Part shown: in pieces, positions 57,901 through 64,000 of the stretch
Numbering within the stretch: position 1 is the stretch's first letter
How the letters are laid out: the number at the start of each line of letters is the position of its first letter
Source: Alteromonas macleodii ATCC 27126
Lineage (GTDB): Bacteria > Pseudomonadota > Gammaproteobacteria > Enterobacterales > Alteromonadaceae
Reading direction: 5' to 3'
Assembly: GCF_000172635.2 (NCBI RefSeq)
Contig: NC_018632.1
Location: forward strand, 4,340,001 to 4,404,000
Length of the DNA: 64,000 nt
The notes under the pieces: generated by a model
Seen by the model: the letters and a program-made list of their open reading frames with translations, nothing else
The model's database searches: none
What the model was told of the DNA's origin: nothing
Translations under genes and position numbers: made by a program

Positions 57901-58099
57901 GTTTGGCGAAGGCGTAACCTGGACAACGCCAGCTGATGGTGACGTTGTAGCAGGACCTGATGCAACGCCTACATCCAGCTACGAAGTGCCGTACGACTAC
58001 GTACTAGATGATGCCGACGTGGTTAAGCAGCGAGTTATCAACTACTCGGGCGTAGGTAAGATCAACCAGAATGCCGATGACATTCCTCCGTTAAACTAA
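51962..58099 (+). CDS. Giant lipoprotein with pectin methylesterase and pectate lyase domains
   Basis: 2045 residues from ATG 51962 (GGAG ten bases upstream; the TTG at 51953 is too close to it). A lipobox (LVAAC, Cys19) anchors it to the outer membrane. Then: N-terminal domain (30-330); three related jelly-roll-like modules (about 343-540, 561-730, 733-900) sharing YVDNNT; a LamG-like module (907-1117); two Ig-like modules (1120-1353); a CE8 pectin methylesterase (1357-1713) with SEQDTLL, GNVDFIWG and YIARSG; a PL1 pectate lyase (1733-2045) with IWIDHNEL, HDHWKASLHGH and SRLPLFRYG. It would de-esterify pectin and cut it at the cell surface. Confidence 0.92.
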   Translation: MKLTKIAALMGGVILVAACGEKSSTNVTLPPDPALTGVFVDSPVEGINYSSASVENGTTNAQGEYSYFRGEQLAFSIGQLTFPETPASSVISPLDLFATDNPFNQSVVNTLRLLQSLDTDGDPSNGISLSASAGDVAVATLDEGQTIEDFFNQSDADFAADVEVWLGSAGGASATLVDKAQAISHFVNYLEAELGTLFPNTFDVTRFTGDIYAPTLEGRSVSQATYTFTPDDEANLSGTFVRVHGEESTTGSYEFSFGRKVIALSYSEQTEYLISRAFNTVNEVYSLCVISPDNAQSMPLVLHVESCLANEDPQNYLFAFTQEQAYVELAKLEEAANSIQAALEENFDTDTDTFFSSSYKRLSEEPDAGALYYVTGGSPLVDATTGQLTLEGDRFSIGNAAANPGANTSASDTVGMGIYNLSEGFTISFDVISHNGGGTFSLYVDNNTTGQDNSVHGAASKFVSIGLADGTMVPGTRFTYTYEPGDDIGGGDPSAPDAKILDSSVTNSFFQLRTDSSATITIDNLKIETIADAVDPVPPVEPEPTEPEEPEVIPSVPLPLSYTFAGESEDIFSTNFAAIENAAGEQVAMFTITGGSVTQIDTGIQLDGGRFTLGNTEPDTQSSSDDTSSTGALDLSRPYNVIFDVISAEDSEGDNKFQIYVDNNTSGSANSHLGSDSRFFNEPVLDLVPGTTMTVEGQIATPNSYLQFRTESGSIVVIDNIRIEYIDENTLLEETFETDADTFFSPEYKSTDGGATPFYSVTGGGSGLVISEGQLAIDSARFTMGNSTPDTDTTADDTVTTGILDLSREYTISMDIIAVEDSEGDNNFQIYVDNNTSSSSKSIHGGDSKFYSELVNNLVPGQRLTIDGFIGTPTSFLQLRTESGGKVVIDNFVISYVGEAPDDSKFSCENEPQLYFCDDFASGSLDNFTLISDDAGSNGPQGTFDVVEDDGNKVMRYTAGGEGGEIFLVKESALSNLPENGNYFVEARIRPRQNSTTRNKQIFLLGRYDSAGNWYGGGLNVQNSSSSTQVEVAVSTEGSISRPVQAKSPIVLGEKDGTDGSWYRVRFEMENEKLTVYLDGENMGTAEDTTYSAAGLIGLFTNNRSFELDDLKVGDPAVKPVQLTLDFKETEWETTTSSDPLFVYVTAVQNDGITEDTFTVTSSDASVVSVEQQGPQVTITPRAAGSAMVTFTSGSDPTLSKHIAVNVGEGFTMPTATYGDLFPDTTPYSGNNNAYPDTLLSLTFDSEPTLGSSGEVRIYNATDDTLVDVINIAADEDFIGFEGQDRQRKVAYRPASVVGNKLVIKPHTNALQYGQSYYVAISDGAVTGATLNGESFSGIGKSANWRFATRAAAPSGANVTVDDDGEADFRTVQGALNYVMQNVSSDTPSRITIRDGEYQEMLFLRGNNNVTLQGESRDNTVVYYDNFESFNSGSGKSEAPAAGTPSGGRSVFLVEGVDNLTLTNFTLKNSHIRSNDYSNQAETIYFNSDSGRLTAVDMNFVSEQDTLLLKGFSWFYNSLIAGNVDFIWGYVNTALFENSEIRTIGDSKNGNPDEDTAGGYILQARVPDISYKGFIFLNSSFTNGPGPIGNGVLDDSTYIARSGGSASYFDNITLINNRFDTHIATIGWAGEGVRDQPAPNPSPATAAAGWREYGSMDMQGNPLDLSSRQFAHILADSEVTELTSRTAIFSHFNNGEGWVPSEPNLPNVAPAPTLDAYGFAQYNYALTGGAGGTVVTVDNGADLQAALDSAANSNTPVTVYVDGTITDANNGGTGSPIEIKDMNDVSIIGVADRGEFDGIGILIRRANNVIIQNLKIHHVLTDGKDAISIEGDNDGSTTSNIWIDHNELYSTLSVDKDFYDGLVDSKRGAKNITISYNYLHDHWKASLHGHTENDVDSDNTERLITFHHNRFENIESRLPLFRYGHGHLYNNYYNQISSTAINSRIGAELQVENNVFEYTQNPIVSFYSDVIGYWNTSGNLFGEGVTWTTPADGDVVAGPDATPTSSYEVPYDYVLDDADVVKQRVINYSGVGKINQNADDIPPLN

Positions 58100-58126
58100 C
58101 TCCCAAAAGAGTTAGCACAAACAAAA

Positions 58127-58159
58127 AAGGCGCTGCTCTATGAGCAGCGCCTTTCTTTT
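58127..58159. terminator. Bidirectional terminator between the pectinase and groEL
   Basis: GGCGCTGCTC (58129-58138) pairs perfectly with GAGCAGCGCC (58142-58151) across three bases. It is followed by TTTCTTTT on plus and by TTTTTTG on minus, so it serves both convergent genes. Confidence 0.92.
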
Positions 58160-58181
58160 AAGCGTTAAGCTTGGGGGATGA

Positions 58182-59831
<1,650 letters not shown>

Positions 59832-59859
59832 CTAAAATTCGTTTCAACGTTAGTTGTAA

Positions 59860-60150
59860 TTACTCAACAATCGCTAGAATGTCGCTTTCGCTTAGGATTA
59901 GTACTTCTTCACCATCCAGCTTTTCTGTTTTAACGCCGTAACCGTCGTTGAAAATAACGGTGTCGCCTACTTTAACGTCTAGCGCTTTAACTTCGCCGTT
60001 CTCAAGAATGCGACCGTTACCTACTGCGATTACTTCGCCGCGTGTAGATTTTTCTGCTGCAGAACCAGTCAGAACGATACCGCCTGCAGATTTGCTTTCT
60101 TGCTCTGCGCGCTTAAGGATTACGCGGTCGTGTAAAGGACGAATTGCCAT
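59860..60150 (-). CDS. groES: Co-chaperonin GroES
   Basis: A 96-residue Hsp10 that caps GroEL. The start [12 protein letters not shown], the mobile loop [16 protein letters not shown] (about 20-35) and the end [21 protein letters not shown] are typical. The ATG at 60150 is used, with GGAG nine bases upstream; the longer frame adds eight residues that cover the Shine-Dalgarno. First gene of the heat-shock operon. Confidence 0.98.
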   Translation of the reverse strand: MAIRPLHDRVILKRAEQESKSAGGIVLTGSAAEKSTRGEVIAVGNGRILENGEVKALDVKVGDTVIFNDGYGVKTEKLDGEEVLILSESDILAIVE

Positions 60151-60272
60151 TTTCAAGTCTCCTGAAAATTCCACTATTCAAGTTTATGTGATTACCAACA
60201 TTCAGACTGTCCGAATGTTGTGTGCCTGGGTTGCTCATTGCTGAGCAGTTAAAATCGTTTCTGCACGGATAG

Positions 60273-60299
60273 ATGGGGTAGTACCCAGATAACTTCAAG
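60273..60299 (-). promoter_or_regulatory. Sigma-32 heat-shock promoter of groESL
   Basis: On the minus strand CTTGAAG (60299-60293) and CCCCAT (60278-60273) are separated by 14 bp, close to the sigma-32 consensus CTTGAAA / CCCCATnT. It lies about 123 bp before the groES ATG. No CIRCE element was seen. Confidence 0.85.
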
Positions 60300-60425
60300 G
60301 GTTTTTAAGCAAAAAAATGTAAAAAAATTGGTTTTTCACTAAATACTTCTTTTTATTGGGCAAGTAAACGCCGTTTATCGCGGTAAACGGCGCTCATAAC
60401 CTGATGGAGAGGGCGTTGGGGCTCG

Positions 60426-60950
60426 CTATTTTAAGCGCTTATCTGGGTCGTTAGTGGTGTGATCGGTGTACTCACCTTCAAACACATCACCATCGCTATT
60501 ATGTGAGCGTGAACGCTGGTCGAAAGGACTTTGCCCAAACGGTGACTGACCCTGTCCGAAGCCTGCAGTTCCCGGCCCCATACCCGGAGCGACAACACGC
60601 ATTTTCATGTGCTTACTGACCTGAGCAGCAAAGAAGTGACGAGAGCCTGGCATTGCCAATAAGAAGCCGAAAATATCGGTAATAAAGCCTGGCGTCACAA
60701 GTAAAATACCTGCAACCACCAGCATCAAGCCTTCAACTAGTTCTTTTCCTGGCACTTCATTTCGCTGCATTTTTTCTTGTGCAGTTTGCAGTGTACTCAC
60801 GCCTTCGCGTTTAACAAAGTAAGCACCAATAAAGGCAGAAAGAAGTACCAAGCCAACGGTATTCCAACCACCGATCACGCTGCCCACATTTATCAGCAAC
60901 GCAATCTCTAAAATAGGTAATAGGGCAAACAGTATAAATAAAACCCGCAA
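60426..60950 (-). CDS. fxsA: FxsA-family membrane protein
   Basis: A 174-residue inner-membrane protein with four hydrophobic segments in the first 120 residues (VLFILFALLPILEIALLI, then GLVLLSAFIGAYFVKREG, then LMLVVAGILLVTPGFITD) and a polar Gly/Gln-rich tail. FxsA is the suppressor of F-plasmid exclusion of phage T7 when overproduced; its normal role is unknown. It sits directly upstream of groES in many gammaproteobacteria, as here, but the sigma-32 promoter lies between them. Confidence 0.92.
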   Translation of the reverse strand: MRVLFILFALLPILEIALLINVGSVIGGWNTVGLVLLSAFIGAYFVKREGVSTLQTAQEKMQRNEVPGKELVEGLMLVVAGILLVTPGFITDIFGFLLAMPGSRHFFAAQVSKHMKMRVVAPGMGPGTAGFGQGQSPFGQSPFDQRSRSHNSDGDVFEGEYTDHTTNDPDKRLK

Positions 60951-61164
60951 AATGCTTCCTCTTTCATGTATTCATAACCTGTTATAGGGTCTTTGTACGT
61001 AATAACAAGAAAAGGTGCCCACCCTTTCGCTTAAATAGCCACTTAAAGCGACCGATAACGACCGTGATATACTGTAGCTATGAAAGAATAGTGCGACTTT
61101 TCAGGTCAATTACATATCGACCCATTAGCAAAGTAACAGGCGCGAAATAAAGTAGGAAAAGTTC

Positions 61165-61479
61165 ATGACAATTAAGCTTGTATTGTGCACCACGCCCGAT
61201 GAAAAGACAGCGCAGTTAATTGCCAGCACGCTTGTTGAAGAAAAGCTTGCCGCCTGCGTCAACATAATCAAGGGTATAGAGTCCGTTTATGAGTGGCAGG
61301 GGAAGGTGGAAACCGACGCAGAATGCCAACTGCTTATTAAAACGAACACACAACACGTTTTACAGGCCTTCGATAGAGTAAGCGAACTACATCCGTATGA
61401 TGTCCCTGAATGGTTAGAACTTAATGCTGAGGCTAGCAGCGCTTACGGTCAGTGGTTACAAACCACGCTACAGCGCTAG
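61165..61479 (+). CDS. cutA: CutA1 divalent-cation-tolerance-family protein
   Basis: A 104-residue cytoplasmic protein that forms very stable trimers, related in fold to PII signalling proteins. Typical segments are LVEEKLAACVNIIKGIESVY (with the conserved Cys), YEWQGKVETDAECQLLIKT and the C-terminal HPYDVPEW. It was linked to copper tolerance in E. coli, but the molecular role is unclear. It is 49 bp upstream of dsbD, which in E. coli is also the neighbour (cutA-dsbD operon). Confidence 0.97.
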   Translation: MTIKLVLCTTPDEKTAQLIASTLVEEKLAACVNIIKGIESVYEWQGKVETDAECQLLIKTNTQHVLQAFDRVSELHPYDVPEWLELNAEASSAYGQWLQTTLQR

Positions 61480-61527
61480 TTAAAACGTAATTCTAATAAA
61501 AATAACGACAACGCAAAATAGATAAAA

Positions 61528-63429
61528 ATGAACTGTAACTTTATGACTTTACCTTCTTTTCCATCAGGCACTGCATCAGCTTCACTGTTTCGTCGCTTTA
61601 GCGCTTATGTACTTTCAGCATTTTGTTTAATGACGTTATTAAGCACGTTCGCCTTGGCTCAGGTGCCCAATGCCTTTGACGATCCGTTCGTGGATGAACC
61701 CCAATTTTTAGATGTAGACCAAGCGTTTGCGTTCGATTTTAACCAAAAAGGCGACGCGCTTACGGTAAGTTTCGATATTGCGGAAGGCTATTATCTGTAT
61801 CTAAAGCAGTTTAAGTTTGTGGCGAAACAAGCCGAAATTGGCGAGCCTGAGTACCCAAATGGGATAATGATTCAGGATGAGTTTTTTGGCGAGTCTGAAG
61901 TGTTTTATAACGGCGTATCTATTACCTTACCCATTGAGTCAGCACTCAGTGACGGCGTAGTTAAAATTCGCTATCAAGGCTGCGCTGACGCAGGGCTTTG
62001 CTACCCGCCGACAGTGAAAGTCGTGTATTTAAACGAAGTGGGAAGCAGTGCAGTTGCTGATACAGATACGACCTCAGAATCAAATGACGCAGCGGCCTCT
62101 TCGCAAAGCGAGCAGTTCGATTTAGCGCAAAGGCTAATTGATAAAGATAACCTTGCGCTCACTTTAGCTCTATTTTTTGCACTAGGCGTAGGCTTAGCCT
62201 TTACGCCTTGCGTATTTCCTATGTATCCCATTGTGTCGGGCATTGTGATTGGTCAGGGCAAGCCTAAAACCGCATCGCATTCATTCTGGCTAACCTTTGT
62301 TTATGTACAAGGCATGGCAATTACATACTCGTTGCTTGGGTTGGTTGTCGCTGTGGCAGGAGCGCAGTTTCAAGCTGCGCTTCAACACCCTGTGGTGCTG
62401 GGCGTATTCATTGTGCTATTTGTGGCGCTTGCCGTTGCTCTGTTTGGTGGCTTTGAAATTCAGCTACCGGCAAAGTATCAAGAAAAGCTCACTCACATGA
62501 GTAACAATCAAACGCCCGGCAGTTTCGCAGGGGTGTTTATTATGGGCGTATTGTCTGGCCTTATCGCTTCACCCTGCACTACTGCCCCGCTAACCGGTAT
62601 ATTGTTATTCATCGCCCAAACTGGCGATATGACACTGGGCTTTATTTCTCTTTACTTGTTAAGTATTGGTATGGGCGTTCCACTTATTCTGTTCGGCATG
62701 ACAGGTGGAAAACTCCTACCTAAAGCAGGTAACTGGATGAATGTGGTTAAGGTGACTTTCGGCTTTATGATGCTTGCCGTGGCCATTGTGTTTATTGAGC
62801 GTTTATATAATAGCCCAGCCACTGGCTTCCTATGGGGATTGCTTGGCTTCGGTTTATTCGGTTACTACTGGGTACTCAATCGCGCCAGCAAAAACTCACT
62901 GATGAAACTTGTACGTGCTGTTGTGGTGGCAATAGGCATCATGGGAAGTGCTGGCCTTACTTATCAAGCAGGGCTAAACACAGAGCTTTGGGGCGAACAT
63001 GCTGATGGTGTTCACGCAGGGCACCCAGACTTTGTTGTTGCGCGAGATTTGACAGACTTACGTAATAAAATTGCGGCGGCTAACGCACAAGGTAAAACCG
63101 TGATGGTCGATTTGTACGCCGACTGGTGCGTAGCCTGTAAGGAGTTCGAGAAGTACACGTTCCCAGACGAAAAAGTGGTATCTGCGCTTAGCAATACGGT
63201 ATGGATGCAGATGGACCTTACCGATAACACACCAGAACGTCAGGAGATTTTTGACACCTTTACTGTGCTAGGCCTGCCTACCATTTTGTTCTTTGACGAA
63301 AACGGCGACGAGCTAACCAAAGCCCGTGTCACCGGGTTTATGAAAGCAGACGCCTTTGCCGGTCACGTAAACGAGTGGCTTAACAATAGGTCTAACACTA
63401 ATGACGGTCAAATTGGTCGCTTGGACTAA
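61528..63429 (+). CDS. dsbD: Thiol:disulfide interchange protein DsbD
   Basis: A 633-residue inner-membrane protein that moves electrons from cytoplasmic thioredoxin to periplasmic DsbC/DsbG and cytochrome maturation. Signal peptide, then the alpha domain with C152 and C158 (CADAGLCYPP), eight membrane helices with C228 (FTPCVFPMYP) and C350 (ASPCTTAPLTG), and the thioredoxin-like gamma domain with C534 and C537 (DWCVACKEFE). All three cysteine pairs are intact. It follows cutA as in E. coli. The ATG at 61528 gives a long n-region; ATG at 61543 is an equally good alternative start. Confidence 0.96.
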   Translation: MNCNFMTLPSFPSGTASASLFRRFSAYVLSAFCLMTLLSTFALAQVPNAFDDPFVDEPQFLDVDQAFAFDFNQKGDALTVSFDIAEGYYLYLKQFKFVAKQAEIGEPEYPNGIMIQDEFFGESEVFYNGVSITLPIESALSDGVVKIRYQGCADAGLCYPPTVKVVYLNEVGSSAVADTDTTSESNDAAASSQSEQFDLAQRLIDKDNLALTLALFFALGVGLAFTPCVFPMYPIVSGIVIGQGKPKTASHSFWLTFVYVQGMAITYSLLGLVVAVAGAQFQAALQHPVVLGVFIVLFVALAVALFGGFEIQLPAKYQEKLTHMSNNQTPGSFAGVFIMGVLSGLIASPCTTAPLTGILLFIAQTGDMTLGFISLYLLSIGMGVPLILFGMTGGKLLPKAGNWMNVVKVTFGFMMLAVAIVFIERLYNSPATGFLWGLLGFGLFGYYWVLNRASKNSLMKLVRAVVVAIGIMGSAGLTYQAGLNTELWGEHADGVHAGHPDFVVARDLTDLRNKIAAANAQGKTVMVDLYADWCVACKEFEKYTFPDEKVVSALSNTVWMQMDLTDNTPERQEIFDTFTVLGLPTILFFDENGDELTKARVTGFMKADAFAGHVNEWLNNRSNTNDGQIGRLD

Positions 63430-63544
63430 GGCGCGTCGATTCGAGGACTTTCCTCTTCTCATATGGCGAGTATGGCGAGCGGTGCGAGACGCCGCTCCCT
63501 TTATCTCGGGTAGAAACGGGGTTCAGAAAAGAAGGGTGGCTTCA

Positions 63545-64000
63545 ATGCTGGCCTTCTTATTTATTTCGCTCACTTTTTCCCTATCAGTAACAGCGAAAAC
63601 CACGGGGTGCTTTGATAACAAACGCTTTTGTTTTGAACTTACGCCTTCGTCTTCTTCTCTTTATTTAGTCTCAGTACAGAGAAAAGTAGAATTGCCCGTA
63701 GCGCTAACTCTGTATTCCAATGTTATGCAAGACATTCCCACAGGCAATGGGGAGCTTAAATCGAAAGCCCACGTTAACGCATTTTTAGATACCAATGACC
63801 AAGTGCCCCTTGGCGTAGTAAAAAATGCCGACGCATTCTGGGCATCTATGCGCGTTAAATGGACGGTGGGGCGCGTAGACGCGATACACGACAACGCCTA
63901 TACGTATCTGCCACCGCTACAGCCAGCTAGCAAATACCGTATTGTTCAAGGCTTTAACGGCAATTTTAGTCATTCTGGTGCGTCAAGGTATGCGCTCGAT
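63545..64000 (+). CDS. Exported M23-type metallopeptidase-like protein (3' end cut by window)
   Basis: 152 residues are visible, open to the window edge. A signal peptide (LAFLFISLTFSLSVTA, cut near residue 17) is followed by an N-terminal domain and then KYRIVQGFNGNFSHSGASRYALD, split here over residues 129-152, the pattern that opens the LytM/M23 zinc-peptidase domain (the His and Asp are the first zinc ligands). The ATG at 63545 has GAAGGG eight bases upstream; an in-frame ATG at 63401 inside dsbD is possible but would place a long basic stretch before the signal peptide. Likely acts on cell-wall peptides. Confidence 0.75.
   Translation, partial: MLAFLFISLTFSLSVTAKTTGCFDNKRFCFELTPSSSSLYLVSVQRKVELPVALTLYSNVMQDIPTGNGELKSKAHVNAFLDTNDQVPLGVVKNADAFWASMRVKWTVGRVDAIHDNAYTYLPPLQPASKYRIVQGFNGNFSHSGASRYALD

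Noticed and set aside
60151..60425. A CIRCE element before groES
   Set aside because: No TTAGCACTC-n9-GAGTGCTAA repeat is present; the sigma-32 promoter accounts for heat control.

Overview
The window looks like chromosomal DNA of a marine gammaproteobacterium of the Alteromonas type. The reasons are the glmU-glmS neighbourhood, a split-alpha pntAB transhydrogenase, a cyoABCDE quinol oxidase, groESL behind a heat-shock promoter with fxsA upstream, and an unusual load of TonB-dependent receptors (four) next to polysaccharide and iron genes. The genus is inferred from gene content and protein character; no rRNA or tRNA gene was seen.

Layout. 1-3517 is the right end of a close relative of Tn7 (tnsC cut by the window edge, tnsB, tnsA, then a TnsB-box array), sitting exactly 25 bp past the glmS stop codon, the classical attTn7 point. 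3543-9076 is the amino-sugar block: glmS, a DeoR-type regulator with operator-like repeats, a Gfo/Idh/MocA oxidoreductase and glmU. 9315-10736 is a membrane sensor with a GGDEF domain whose active site is degenerate but whose c-di-GMP-binding I-site is intact. 10754-13676 is an alkylation-repair operon (ada-alkA fusion broken by a frameshift, ogt, an EamA transporter). 13976-20687 holds a serine hydrolase, speA, a small hypothetical protein and pntAa-pntAb-pntB.

21229-27244 is a TonB receptor, flavin-dependent halogenase, SapC-like and DUF6445-like (oxygenase-like) cluster. 27349-33060 is a divergent iron locus around a Fur box: on one side DUF4198, an eight-EF-hand protein and an ApbE-like/DUF2271 protein, on the other a TonB receptor. 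33443-38507 is a FecI/FecR surface-signalling unit whose receptor is a close paralogue of the receptor at 21229. 38683-46200 has a secreted protein of unknown role with a structured leader, ppiC, a YgjV-like membrane protein and the cyo operon.

46717-58099 is a pectin-utilisation locus: an IclR regulator, a secreted pectate lyase, a TonB receptor, and a 2045-residue lipoprotein that carries both pectin methylesterase and pectate lyase domains. The same palindrome (TGCCACCGGTGGCA type) stands before the regulator and before the receptor. 58182-64000 is groEL-groES, fxsA, cutA, dsbD and the start of an M23-type peptidase gene.

The best candidates for new biology are the receptor-halogenase-SapC-DUF6445 module with its signalling paralogue, the duplicated EF-hand protein in the Fur-controlled locus, the pectin palindrome, and the structured leader at 38614-38676.
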